The notes below the pieces were generated by a model, which had not been told where the DNA came from, made no database searches, and saw only the letters and a program-made list of their open reading frames with translations. From NCBI GenBank assembly GCA_005884745.1, contig VAZU01000112.1, positions 1 to 15,419 of the forward strand: 15,419 bases of DNA. Reading direction: 5' to 3'. Origin of the DNA: Alphaproteobacteria bacterium (GTDB taxonomy: Bacteria > Pseudomonadota > Alphaproteobacteria > Rhizobiales > Xanthobacteraceae). The position numbers and the translations under genes were made by a program. This document shows, piece by piece, positions 5,721 to 13,481 of this stretch (within the stretch, counting starts at the first letter, position 1; each line of letters begins with the position of its first letter).

Positions 5721-6416
5721 ATGAACGAGCGCGCGAGCCCAAACTTCAGCACGGCCGACATCACGGCCATCGCCCACCTCTACCGCGGCGAGCTCTACCG
5801 CAGCACCGTCTGGCGTACCCGTCTCGACGCCACGACGAACTGGGCGGTCGTCACCACCGGGCTGGCGCTGTCGCTGACATTCAGCAGCGAGGCGGCTTCT
5901 CCGTTGCCGCTGGTCCTGGTCGGACTGCTCGTCGCGGTCTTCCTCTACATTGAGGGCAGACGATACCGCTATTTCGATTTCTGGCGCATCCGCGCGCATA
6001 TCCTGGAGGTGCATTTCTTCGGCCCGATCCTGCGCGGGGAGGGGGTGCGCGTCGACAACGGCTGGAACGAGACCCTCTACCAAGACTATCGCGCACCCGC
6101 GCTGCACATCACGTTTCTGGAAGCGATCGGCCGCCGGCTGCGGCGCAACTACGGCTGGATTTTCCTCATTCAGGTGACCTCCTACATCGGCAAGCTGCTG
6201 ATTCATCCCACCCCGATCGCCTCGCTCGACGAGCTCTTCGCGCGAGCGACGATCGGCCCGGTGCCCGGTCAGCTCGTGCTGCTGGCTGGGCTCGTCTTCC
6301 ATGCAACCTGGCTGACCATCGCGGTCATGACCTACCGCAGCCGCAGAGGCGCCGATCGCGCGCGACCCTCGCGACAGGCCAGGGATTCCGTCCTCGATCT
6401 CGCCCGAGGGCCTTGA
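5721..6416 (+). CDS. DUF2270 integral membrane protein
   Basis: 231 residues. The N-terminal HLYRGELYRSTVWRTRLD (residues 19-36) followed by ATTNWAVVTTG matches the conserved opening of DUF2270 predicted integral membrane proteins. Next come YIEGRRYRYFDFWRIRAHILE and a FFGPIL motif, also typical. Hydrophobic segments are at about 38-54, 59-76, 155-170 and 187-209, so four membrane passes with a large soluble loop between TM2 and TM3. No biochemical function is known for the family. ATG at 5721 is used, with GGGG about 10 bases upstream; an in-frame TTG at 5673 would add 16 residues without conserved content. Twin CtrA boxes lie directly upstream. The DMT gene follows 40 bp downstream, so the two are probably co-transcribed. 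Confidence 0.85.
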   Translation: MNERASPNFSTADITAIAHLYRGELYRSTVWRTRLDATTNWAVVTTGLALSLTFSSEAASPLPLVLVGLLVAVFLYIEGRRYRYFDFWRIRAHILEVHFFGPILRGEGVRVDNGWNETLYQDYRAPALHITFLEAIGRRLRRNYGWIFLIQVTSYIGKLLIHPTPIASLDELFARATIGPVPGQLVLLAGLVFHATWLTIAVMTYRSRRGADRARPSRQARDSVLDLARGP

Positions 6417-6456
6417 GGTTCTCGGCGCTGCCGGCATCTCGCATCGGGAGCCTGGC

Positions 6457-7365
6457 TTGGTTGACGCGGTCGCGACCGGCGCTGCCCGGAGCGCCTTCTG
6501 GAAGGGGCTCGGCCTCGGCATCCTCTGCGCGCTGATCTGGGGCGTGCAGGCGGTGGTGTCGCGCCGGTCGGTGCTCGACGGCCTGAGCGCCGCCGACGTC
6601 ACGATCCTGCGCTTCATGGTGGCGAGCCTAGTGTTGCTGCCGGTCGCGCTCGGCATGCGGCCGATCCTCGTCGGCGAACCCGGGTGGCGGCGGGCGCTGG
6701 TGCTGACCGCCCTTGCCGGCGCGCCCTACACGCTCATCCTGGTCGGCGCCGCCGCGTTTGCGCCGGCGCTGCACAACGCCGTCATCACGCCGGGCCTCAT
6801 TCCGGTGATGGCGATGCTGCTCGGCTTCCTCGTGCTGGGCCAGCGTCCGGGCCCGATGCAGCTTTTCGGGATCGGGCTCATCCTCGGGGGCATCCCGGTG
6901 TTCTCATGGGACGCCCTGACCGGGACGCCGGCGCGCGCGGGCGCCTGGCGCGGCGACCTGCTGTTCGTGCTGTCTTCGGTGATGTGGGCCTATTTCGGCC
7001 TACTGGCCGGCCGCTGGAAAGTGAAGCCGATCGCCGCCACCGCCAGCATCGCAATCCTATCCCTGCTGGGCACGCCGCTATGGGCGATGCTGGTTCCGAT
7101 GCGACTGTTTCATGCCTCGATGCCCGCGATTGCGCTCCAGGCGATCTATCAGGGCCTGCTTGTGGGTGTCTTGGCGACCTTCCTCTACATGCGCGTGGTG
7201 ATGCTGCTCGGCTCGGTCCGCGCCGCGCTGTTCCTGCCGCTGGTTCCCATCGTCACCGCGCTCACCGGCGCGATCCTGCTCGACGAGAATCCTTCCATGC
7301 TGGAGCTTGCCGGCATGCTGTTGGTGGTTGCCGGCATGGCGCTGGCGCTGGCGTCGCGCCGGTGA
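6457..7365 (+). CDS. EamA/DMT-superfamily transporter
   Basis: 302 residues with ten hydrophobic segments in two EamA repeats. Repeat 1 is about residues 18-150 (GLGILCALIWGVQAVVSRR, then RFMVASLVLLPVAL, then FAPALHNAVITPGLIPVMAM, then LFGIGLILGGIPVF). Repeat 2 is about 165-300 (GDLLFVLSSVMWAYFGLLAG, then FLYMRVVMLLGSVRAALFLP, then LVPIVTALTGAILLDE, then LAGMLLVVAGMALALASRR). These are typical drug/metabolite exporters; the substrate is not predictable. The start is TTG at 6457: GGGAG sits 6 bases upstream, the next in-frame ATG is far inside the first repeat, and no other good start exists. It lies between the DUF2270 gene (40 bp) and the KimA-like gene (101 bp), all on the plus strand. Confidence 0.9.
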   Translation: MVDAVATGAARSAFWKGLGLGILCALIWGVQAVVSRRSVLDGLSAADVTILRFMVASLVLLPVALGMRPILVGEPGWRRALVLTALAGAPYTLILVGAAAFAPALHNAVITPGLIPVMAMLLGFLVLGQRPGPMQLFGIGLILGGIPVFSWDALTGTPARAGAWRGDLLFVLSSVMWAYFGLLAGRWKVKPIAATASIAILSLLGTPLWAMLVPMRLFHASMPAIALQAIYQGLLVGVLATFLYMRVVMLLGSVRAALFLPLVPIVTALTGAILLDENPSMLELAGMLLVVAGMALALASRR

Positions 7366-7466
7366 ATGGATCCGGTCTTGCCGCGCCGCGCATTGTCGGT
7401 CTCGCGCCGAGAGGGTAGGCTCCGGACGTTCATCGTCTGCCTCCGACGCCGGAACGAGGCCGGATC

Positions 7467-9431
7467 ATGCCGACGAGCAAGCGGATCAGCGAGGCCCTGC
7501 TGGGGACCGCGCTCGATCCGTTCAGCAAGCAGACGCGCCAGCATATCGCGCTGGTGGCGTTCCTCGCCTGGGTCGGCCTGGGCGCTGATGGCCTCTCCTC
7601 GTCGTGCTACGGACCGGAGGAGGCGTTCCGCGCGCTCGGCGAGCACAAGCATTTCGGTCTCTATCTCGCGATGGCGACGGCCATCACCGTGTTCATCATC
7701 GCGGTCGCCTACAACCAGGTCATCGAGCTGTTTCCGTCGGGCGGCGGCGGCTACAAGGTCGCGACCAGCCTGATCGGCCCGTACACCGGGCTCGTCTCCG
7801 GCGCCGCCCTGATCGTCGATTACATGCTGACCATCGCGATCTCGGTTGCGAGCGGGATCGACGCGGTGTTCAGCCTGCTGCCGCTCGGCGCGCAGGCGTT
7901 CAAGCTCGAAACCGAGCTCGTGCTGGTCGTGCTGCTCCTGTATCTGAACCTGCGCGGCATCCAGGAATCGATCAAGGTGCTGCTGCCGATCTTTCTCGGC
8001 TTCTTTTTCACCCACGTGATCCTGATCGGCTATGGCGTGGTGTCCCGGGCGGACCATCTTCCGGCGTTGATCCCGGAGACGCTCGCCGAGACCAGTCAGT
8101 TGACGCAGGAAATGGGCTGGGTGTTCGCCGCCTCGCTGTTCCTGCGGGCCTACTCGCTCGGCGGCGGCACCTACACCGGGATCGAGGCGGTGTCGAACAA
8201 CGTGCAGTCGCTGGCGGAGCCGCGGGTCTCGACCGGCAAATGGACCATGTTCTACATGGCGGTCTCCCTGAGTTTCACGGCCGGTGGCATCATCCTGCTG
8301 TATCTGTTGTGGAACGTCAGCCCGGAAGAGGGCCAGACGCTCAACGCGGTGACGTTCCGCGCGATCCTGGAGAGCATCGGCTGGCAATCCCCGGTCGCGC
8401 AGGACGCCGTGCTGCTGGTGGTGCTGGCGCTCGAAGGCGGCTTGCTGTTGGTCGCGGCCAACACCGGCTTTCTCGGCGGCCCGGCGGTGCTCGCCAATAT
8501 GGCGGCCGATTCCTGGGTGCCCCACCAGTACCGCTATCTCTCGACCCGGCTGGTGACGCAGCGCGGCATCTTCCTGATGGGTCTCGCCGCCTTCGGCATT
8601 CTCATCGTCACCGGCGGCAGCGTTGCGCTGCTGGTGGTGCTTTACAGCATCAACGTGTTCCTGACGTTCTCGCTGTCGCTGTTGGGCCTGTGCATATATT
8701 GGTGGCGCGTGCGCCGGAGCGACCGGCGCTGGCTGCATCGGATCGCGCTGTCCCTCGTCGGATTGATGGTGACGGTCGGCATCCTGCTCGTGACGCTGGT
8801 CGAAAAATTCACCGAAGGCGGCTGGATGACGGTGGGGATCACCGGCGTCGTGATCGGATTTTGCCTGCTCAACCACGCCCATTACGCCTATATCAAGCGC
8901 AAGCTCCAGACCGCCGACGAAGCGCTGGGGTGGATCGAGTATTCCCCGCTCGCCAACCCGCCGCCGCTCGATCCCGCGCGGCACACCGCGGTGTTCGTGG
9001 TGGGCTCGAGCCGCAGCGGGGGGATTTACGCGCTGCAGTGGGTGCGCCGGGAGTTTCCGGGCCATTTCCACAATTTCGTGTTCATGAACGTCCGCACCGT
9101 CGATGCGCAAAGCTACGGTGGCAAGGAGGACTTCGATCGGATGCAGGAGCAGGCAACGGGGGCGCTGAATTATTTCATCAATTATTGCCACCACGACGGC
9201 ATGCCGGCGACGTCGTATCTCGCCTTCGGCACCGACCCGATCGAGGAGCTGACCGACCTAGCTGAGAAGATCCACCAGGACTTTCCGCACAGCATCTTTT
9301 TCACCAGCAAGCTGATCTTCGAACGCGACAATTGGTACATCCGCCAGCTCCACAGCGAGGCAGCGCTGACCATGCTGCGCAAACTGCATCAGCGCGACAT
9401 GCCGATGGTGATCTTGCCGATGCGGCTCTAG
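7467..9431 (+). CDS. APC-superfamily permease with cytosolic tail, KimA-like potassium/proton symporter candidate
   Basis: 654 residues. About 12 hydrophobic segments span residues 28-475, followed by a soluble domain of roughly 170 residues. This is the layout of KimA (YdaO) of Bacillus subtilis, a KUP-type K+/H+ symporter with an APC fold. Within TM1, ADGLSSSCYGPEEA places Asp41 and Tyr48 at the same 7-residue spacing as the K+-contacting Asp36 and Tyr43 of KimA. In TM3, VDYMLTIAISVASG gives Tyr119, Thr122 and Ser126, spaced like Tyr118, Thr121 and Ser125. YTGIEAVSNNV corresponds to the TGVEAISN region. These KimA numbers are from memory. The soluble tail (TAVFVVGSSRSGGIYALQW to the end) resembles the universal-stress-protein-like domain. 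An amino-acid substrate remains possible. The ATG at 7467 follows GAGG with 7-nt spacing. The gene ends 5 bp from the convergent DUF2142 gene. Confidence 0.88.
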   Translation: MPTSKRISEALLGTALDPFSKQTRQHIALVAFLAWVGLGADGLSSSCYGPEEAFRALGEHKHFGLYLAMATAITVFIIAVAYNQVIELFPSGGGGYKVATSLIGPYTGLVSGAALIVDYMLTIAISVASGIDAVFSLLPLGAQAFKLETELVLVVLLLYLNLRGIQESIKVLLPIFLGFFFTHVILIGYGVVSRADHLPALIPETLAETSQLTQEMGWVFAASLFLRAYSLGGGTYTGIEAVSNNVQSLAEPRVSTGKWTMFYMAVSLSFTAGGIILLYLLWNVSPEEGQTLNAVTFRAILESIGWQSPVAQDAVLLVVLALEGGLLLVAANTGFLGGPAVLANMAADSWVPHQYRYLSTRLVTQRGIFLMGLAAFGILIVTGGSVALLVVLYSINVFLTFSLSLLGLCIYWWRVRRSDRRWLHRIALSLVGLMVTVGILLVTLVEKFTEGGWMTVGITGVVIGFCLLNHAHYAYIKRKLQTADEALGWIEYSPLANPPPLDPARHTAVFVVGSSRSGGIYALQWVRREFPGHFHNFVFMNVRTVDAQSYGGKEDFDRMQEQATGALNYFINYCHHDGMPATSYLAFGTDPIEELTDLAEKIHQDFPHSIFFTSKLIFERDNWYIRQLHSEAALTMLRKLHQRDMPMVILPMRL

Positions 9432-9436
9432 AGTGT

Positions 9437-10909
9437 TCACCAGCCGAACGGCGGGCCGACCATGCGCAGGATGGCTTCCACCACGGCACCCCCCGAAATG
9501 ATCGCGCCGGCGAGCGCGATTGCCGCCGTCGTCATCGGCGCCGGGCCGCGCTTGATGAGCGTTGCGACCACGAGCGCCAGCGCCGGAAGCATGGGCAGGA
9601 AATAGCGGCCCTGCACGCCCTCGACCTCGATCGCCGCGATCGGGGTCCAGGCCACGAAGAAGATCAAATAAAGGGCGAGCCAATAGGCAAACGCCGTCAG
9701 GGCGCTCACCACCGCGATGCGCAAGGCCGCGCTGCGCTCGGCCTCCAGCGGCACGAGGCACGCCGCGGCGAGCGCGACGGTCACGACGGGATAGACCCAG
9801 GACTGCAGCCTGGTGTCGAGCCAGCCGAGAATGCCGATCAGCTGCAGCCAGTAATCGTGGGTCCAGCGCAGGCTGGTGAGCACGGCCATGGGAAAGTGCA
9901 ACGGATGCTCCAGCATGAAGCGGAGCTTCCACGCGAGCGAAAAATGCTCCGGGGGCATGTCGGTGTTCTGAAACAGGCGCCATGCCCCGACGTCTCCGGA
10001 GACGGCAAGGACCCACAGCGGAGCGAGGATCAGGCCCGGGAGCACGATGAGAGCCAGCGCGCGCCAATGCCGCGGCCATTGCCGGAACGGCCGCGTCATG
10101 GCCTCGAGCAGGACAAACGCGAGCTGCGGCGGCTTGCTGAGCACGCATAGCGTCATGAACAAGCAGCGTTCCCACGGCCGCCCTCCGCCGATTGTGGCGG
10201 CGCGCACGCACAGCGCGGTGATCACCATGGTACAGGCGAGCGCCGCGCCGTCGGCGCTCACCACCGAGCGCCCGTAGAGCGCCGCGGGCAGCATGGCGAT
10301 CAGGAAAAACGTCCAGCCGAGCCGCCCCGCGATGGCGATCGCATAGGCGGTCAGCGCCGTCATGGCGGCAAGGCCGGCGAAGCGCATCAGCAGCAGCGTG
10401 CCGACGAAATCGAGGTCCGCGACGCGCGCTACGAGCGCGGCCGCGGCTTGGGGCAAATAGGCAACCGGCGCATATCCTTCCGAGCCCCAGTAGAGCTGGA
10501 AGACGGGCGCGCCGTCGTCATTCGAGGTTCGGACGGCGTGGAAATATTCGACCCAGAACCGGCGATAGTCGAAGTCCTTGACTTTCCCCAGCTTGAACAG
10601 TGCCCGCTCGAACACCGCATAGCCCCGGTGCAGGCGCGCCGGCACGAAAATGCCCTTGCGGCCGCGCCCGTCGGAGGTCATCGGAATGATCTCTCCGACC
10701 GAGATCCCGTAGGCGCGCAGGAAATGCGCCGGCTCGTCCGGACCCTCCAACGGCGGGGTGAGAACGAGCGTCAATGTTCCAAACAGCATCGAGAGAAATA
10801 CGAAAGCCGCCACCGGATGCGTCAGCACCATCCGGGCGGCACGCAAGAAGCGGCCTGCCGTAGCGGACCGCGGAACCGGCGCGGCGGGGAGATCGTCGAA
10901 TGTCGCCAT
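9437..10909 (-). CDS. DUF2142 polytopic membrane protein, GT-C glycosyltransferase-like
   Basis: 490 residues. After a short cytoplasmic N-terminus and TM1 (about 28-51) comes PPLEGPDEPAHFLRAYGIS. Its acidic pair (Asp58, Glu59) sits in the first extracytoplasmic loop, the position of the catalytic acid in GT-C enzymes. A large periplasmic loop holds FWVEYFHAV and YWGSEGYAPVAYLPQ. About ten further hydrophobic segments follow, then VEGVQGRYFLPMLPALALV near the C-terminus, another DUF2142 signature. Members are predicted to transfer sugars from polyprenyl-phosphate donors to envelope acceptors, but few have been tested. ATG at 10909 is used: its ribosome binding site is poor (GGGA abuts the ATG), and an in-frame TTG at 10951 would add 14 residues. 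It is divergent from the GT2 gene. Confidence 0.85.
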   Translation of the reverse strand: MATFDDLPAAPVPRSATAGRFLRAARMVLTHPVAAFVFLSMLFGTLTLVLTPPLEGPDEPAHFLRAYGISVGEIIPMTSDGRGRKGIFVPARLHRGYAVFERALFKLGKVKDFDYRRFWVEYFHAVRTSNDDGAPVFQLYWGSEGYAPVAYLPQAAAALVARVADLDFVGTLLLMRFAGLAAMTALTAYAIAIAGRLGWTFFLIAMLPAALYGRSVVSADGAALACTMVITALCVRAATIGGGRPWERCLFMTLCVLSKPPQLAFVLLEAMTRPFRQWPRHWRALALIVLPGLILAPLWVLAVSGDVGAWRLFQNTDMPPEHFSLAWKLRFMLEHPLHFPMAVLTSLRWTHDYWLQLIGILGWLDTRLQSWVYPVVTVALAAACLVPLEAERSAALRIAVVSALTAFAYWLALYLIFFVAWTPIAAIEVEGVQGRYFLPMLPALALVVATLIKRGPAPMTTAAIALAGAIISGGAVVEAILRMVGPPFGW

Positions 10910-10997
10910 TCCCGAGCCAAATATAGCAGAGGCCGCCTGTCGCCCCAACAAGCGCGCCAGTTGCGTGCTCGCCTCGATTACAGACCGGTCCGCGGAA

Positions 10998-11022
10998 GGA
11001 ACTTTGAACCTCGGCGGGCGTT
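10998..11022 (+). promoter_or_regulatory. EcfG-type general stress promoter of the GT2-DUF2304 operon
   Basis: GGAAC at 10998-11002, a 16-bp spacer, and CGTT at 11019-11022 match exactly the EcfG consensus GGAAC-N16/17-CGTT of the alphaproteobacterial general stress response. The -10 is 69 bp upstream of the ATG at 11092. It is in intergenic DNA, oriented toward the glycosyltransferase gene and downstream of the divergent DUF2142 start. Confidence 0.6.
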
Positions 11023-11091
11023 TCCATCAACCGGCGGTGCGGGTTTCGTCGAAATCCTGTCACGCCATGCCGAGGGGGAAGGGCGGTTCCG

Positions 11092-11781
11092 ATGCCTTCG
11101 CAGTCCGATGGCCGGGTGTGGGTCGTGGTCCCCGCCTATAACGAAGCGCGTGTCATCGGCGGGATCATCGCCGAGCTCAAATGGGACGCGCACCGGATCG
11201 TGGTGGTCGACGACGGCTCGTCGGATTCGACGGCCGAGGTGGCGGCCGAATGCGATGCCGTCGTGCTCCGGCACCCGATCAATCTCGGCCAGGGCGCCGC
11301 GCTGCAGACCGGGATCGAGTTCGCGCTCGCGCGCGGCGCCGAGTTCATCGTGACGTTCGATGCCGACGGCCAGCATCGCACCGCCGAAATCGGCAGACTC
11401 ATCGACGCACTCGAGACGCATCGCGCCGATTTCGCGTTGGGCAGCCGCTTTCTCGGGTCCGCGGTGAACGTTCCGCCGCTGCGGCGAATGCTGTTGCGGG
11501 CCGCGACCCTCTTCACGCGCCTGACGACCGGCCTTGCGCTGACCGACGCCCACAACGGATTGCGCGCCATGACCCGGCAGGGCGCGCTACGCATCCGGCT
11601 GCGCCAGAACCGGATGGCGCACGCCTCGGAGATTCTCGGCCAGATCGCCGCCAGCGGCCTGAAATTCGTCGAGGTGCCGGTGACGATCGACTACAGCAGC
11701 TACTCGCTCGCCAAGGGGCAGAGATCCGGGGATCTCATCGTCATTCTTCTCGACCTGTTCGCGCGGAGGCTCACTCCATGA
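11092..11781 (+). CDS. Family 2 glycosyltransferase, polyprenyl/dolichyl-phosphate sugar synthase type
   Basis: 229 residues, the size of a bare GT-A domain without C-terminal membrane helices (DPM1-like). Motifs in order: VWVVVPAYNEARVIGGII (residues 9-26), the nucleotide-binding IVVVDDGSSDST (36-47), NLGQGAALQTGIE (64-76), the metal-binding DAD at 90-92 within FDADGQH, GSRFLG (117-122), and the acceptor-side DAHNGLRAM (152-160). Such enzymes transfer a sugar from an NDP- or GDP-donor to a lipid phosphate on the cytoplasmic face of the membrane. A GGGGGAAGGG purine tract precedes the ATG at 11092. The stop codon overlaps the next start (ATGA), implying translational coupling to the DUF2304 protein, a common pairing for this GT2 subgroup. 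The perfect EcfG-type promoter upstream suggests stress induction. Donor and acceptor are not known. Confidence 0.92.
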   Translation: MPSQSDGRVWVVVPAYNEARVIGGIIAELKWDAHRIVVVDDGSSDSTAEVAAECDAVVLRHPINLGQGAALQTGIEFALARGAEFIVTFDADGQHRTAEIGRLIDALETHRADFALGSRFLGSAVNVPPLRRMLLRAATLFTRLTTGLALTDAHNGLRAMTRQGALRIRLRQNRMAHASEILGQIAASGLKFVEVPVTIDYSSYSLAKGQRSGDLIVILLDLFARRLTP

Positions 11782-12119
11782 TCACGCAAGCGGTCCTGAG
11801 CCTGCTGCTCTCGGGCATCGTGGTCTATGCCTGGGCGGAGCGGCGCCGTTCGCCTTTGGTCGGCCTGCTTTCGATGTTGGCCGCGCTCGCCGGAATGTAT
11901 CTGGTGTGGATTCCCGCCCACGCGACCGCGCTGGCGGAAATGGCCGGGGTGGGCCGCGGCGTCGACCTCATCCTCTACATCTGGGTGGTGATCAGCTTGC
12001 TGCTGTTCCTCAATCTGCATCTCAAGCTGCGGGCGCAGATGGACTTGATCACGACGCTGGCGCGGACGATCACGATCGCCAACGCATCCCGTGCCGCGGA
12101 CGCGAACAAGGTTCGTTGA
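11778..12119 (+). CDS. DUF2304 small membrane protein, GT2 partner
   Basis: 113 residues with three hydrophobic segments: at the N-terminus (ITQAVLSLLLSGIVVYAWAE), in the middle (LVGLLSMLAALAGMYLVWIP) and at about 68-88 (VDLILYIWVVISLLLFLNLH), followed by a basic helical tail (LKLRAQMDLITTLARTI). This is the DUF2304 pattern, including RGVDLILYIWV with the polar R-x-x-D pair. The ATG at 11778 lies inside the stop of the GT2 gene (ATGA overlap), so the two are made together. DUF2304 proteins commonly occur next to soluble GT2 enzymes and may anchor or assist them at the membrane; this role is inferred from gene association only. Two hairpins follow the stop. Confidence 0.85.
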   Translation: MITQAVLSLLLSGIVVYAWAERRRSPLVGLLSMLAALAGMYLVWIPAHATALAEMAGVGRGVDLILYIWVVISLLLFLNLHLKLRAQMDLITTLARTITIANASRAADANKVR

Positions 12120-12135
12120 GGCTCGTCATGCGCGG

Positions 12136-12154
12136 CCCCGGATCAAGTCCGGGG
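12136..12154. terminator. Hairpin after the GT2-DUF2304 operon
   Basis: CCCCGGA (12136-12142) and TCCGGGG (12148-12154) form a 7-bp stem with a TCAAG loop, 17 bp after the DUF2304 stop. It is the common Rhizobiales CCCCGGATCAAGTCCGGGG palindrome. It may terminate the plus-strand operon; there is no following T-run. Confidence 0.5.
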
Positions 12155-12208
12155 CAGGCTCTTCTGCCGGGCATCCACGAACTGGAACTCGATGCGCCTA
12201 AGACGTGG

Positions 12209-12232
12209 ATGGCCGGGGCAAGCCCCGGCCAT
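12209..12232. terminator. Strong hairpin between convergent operons
   Basis: ATGGCCGGGGC (12209-12219) and GCCCCGGCCAT (12222-12232) are exact reverse complements with two bases between, so the stem is at least 9 bp with a 4-6 base loop. It lies 12 bp beyond the stop of the minus-strand EmrE-like gene, and is bidirectional by symmetry. It probably insulates the two convergent operons. Confidence 0.55.
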
Positions 12233-12244
12233 GATGGTTTCATC

Positions 12245-12613
12245 CTAACCTGCCACGAACAGCAAGCCGCACAGGATGAGGCCGATACCGATCATTAGGC
12301 GCGGCGACATCGGCTCCGCGAACAGCAAAGTCCCGGCCACGGGCACGATCGCGAACGACAGCGCGACGAACAGATAAGCGCGCGACAGCGGCGTGAAGCT
12401 CAAAATCCAGACCCACAGCACCGAAAGCGCCAGATAGACCGCAAGCGCGGCGAGAAACAGCCAGTTCTGCAGCAGGCTCGCTGCGCGCTCGAACAACGAG
12501 GCGTCCGCCGCCAACCGTAGCGATGCGAGCTTGAACAGGATCTGGCCGGCCGCCATGCCGGCCGCGTAGCCGCACAGGATGGCGATCTGCGCAATCGACA
12601 AGCGCTCGCTCAT
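12245..12613 (-). CDS. Four-TM EmrE/ArnE-like small DMT protein
   Basis: 122 residues with four hydrophobic segments at about 7-28 (IAQIAILCGYAAGMAAGQIL), 50-72 (WLFLAALAVYLALSVLWVWI), 76-98 (LSRAYLFVALSFAIVPVAGT) and 102-121 (LMIGIGLILCGLLFVAG). The pattern GQILFKLAS in TM1, LSFTPLSRAYLFVALSF leading into TM3, and LLFAEPMSPRLMIGIGLIL resembles half-size EamA/SMR proteins such as ArnE/ArnF subunits, which flip lipid-linked aminosugars. Single-gene homodimers are also common. ATG at 12613 overlaps the stop of the methyltransferase (ATGA, 12610-12613), so it is translationally coupled. In this glycan context a flippase for a polyprenyl-phosphate sugar is more likely than drug efflux, but that is inference. 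Confidence 0.85.
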   Translation of the reverse strand: MSERLSIAQIAILCGYAAGMAAGQILFKLASLRLAADASLFERAASLLQNWLFLAALAVYLALSVLWVWILSFTPLSRAYLFVALSFAIVPVAGTLLFAEPMSPRLMIGIGLILCGLLFVAG

Positions 12614-13476
12614 GGCGCTGCCGTCCGGCGAAGCACGATGCGCATGGCATCGCCCAGGTTGACCGGGACGCCGAGTCGGCTCGCCCGCGTTGCGCCCGCG
12701 TGCCTCAGTCCGAGCATCCGGCCGAGCTGGAACCAAATCAACGATGCCGGCACGATCTTCCAGGGATGATCGATCGATTCGACACGCAGGTCGAGGCGCG
12801 CCGCGAGCCGCTCGATGCTCGCCGCGGTGAAGAACCACAAGTGCTGCGGCGGGGTCATGAGGCGCCACCTCGCTCCGGCCATCCGGGCGAGCGCGGATCC
12901 GAAGTCCCCGGTGGTGAGCACGAGGATTCCGCCGGGCCGCAAGTGCCGTGCGCACAGCGCCAGCGTTTCGTGCGGCTCGGGAAGGTGCTCGATCACGTCC
13001 AGCAGCGCGATGACGTCCATGGATCCCAGCGCGCCCATGTGGACATCATCGGCGACGCCGGTGAGGACCCGCAGCCCATGGCGGCGGCAATGCGCGGCGG
13101 CATCCTCGGCGAGCTCGATCCCGGCGACGTCGAAATAGCGTTTGGCTTCCTGCAGGAAGAAACCATAGGCGCATCCGAGCTCGAGCAGCCTGCCGCCGTC
13201 GCAATGTTTGCGAATGAACCCGACGGTGCCGGCAAATTCGCGGCGCAGGACCCGCTCGGCGCCGAGGTAATTCCCATAACCGTCGGCATGACCGCCGGAG
13301 AAATAATCGTGGGTATAATAGCCTGCGGGGTCGAAATCGCGCGCCTCGGCGCGGCCGAGCCCGCATTGCGCGCACCGCCAGATTTCGCAGCCGTTCTTGC
13401 GGAACAGATGCGCATGGTTGGTGATCGACCCGCAGGCGGGACAGGGCAGCACGCGCAGCTGGCCCGATTCGAGCAT
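12610..13476 (-). CDS. SAM-dependent methyltransferase with N-terminal zinc ribbon
   Basis: 288 residues. The N-terminus has CPACGS at 12-17 and CAQCGLG at 35-41, so Cys 12, 15, 35 and 38 form a likely zinc ribbon. Next comes a class I Rossmann methyltransferase domain: LLELGCAYGFF (97-107) is motif I for SAM, AGIELAEDAAAHCR is motif II, and LLDVIEHLPEPHETL (158 onward) then LRPGGILVLTTGD are motifs III-IV. PPQHLWFFTAASIERL is typical of Methyltransf_23/12 enzymes found in polysaccharide and sugar-modification clusters. The substrate is unknown. ATG at 13476 is used. A GTG at 13485 overlaps the dehydrogenase stop (GTGA) and would add three residues; coupling makes it a real alternative. The 3' end overlaps the EmrE-like gene by 4 bp. 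Confidence 0.9.
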   Translation of the reverse strand: MLESGQLRVLPCPACGSITNHAHLFRKNGCEIWRCAQCGLGRAEARDFDPAGYYTHDYFSGGHADGYGNYLGAERVLRREFAGTVGFIRKHCDGGRLLELGCAYGFFLQEAKRYFDVAGIELAEDAAAHCRRHGLRVLTGVADDVHMGALGSMDVIALLDVIEHLPEPHETLALCARHLRPGGILVLTTGDFGSALARMAGARWRLMTPPQHLWFFTAASIERLAARLDLRVESIDHPWKIVPASLIWFQLGRMLGLRHAGATRASRLGVPVNLGDAMRIVLRRTAAP

Positions 13477-13481
13477 CGCGC

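Noticed and set aside
7185..9194. 669-residue open frame on the minus strand opposite the KimA-like gene
   Set aside because: The composition is extreme (His, Gln, Arg, Asp, Glu), as expected for the complement of a membrane-protein gene with GC-rich third positions. The plus-strand protein has clear TM and family motifs.
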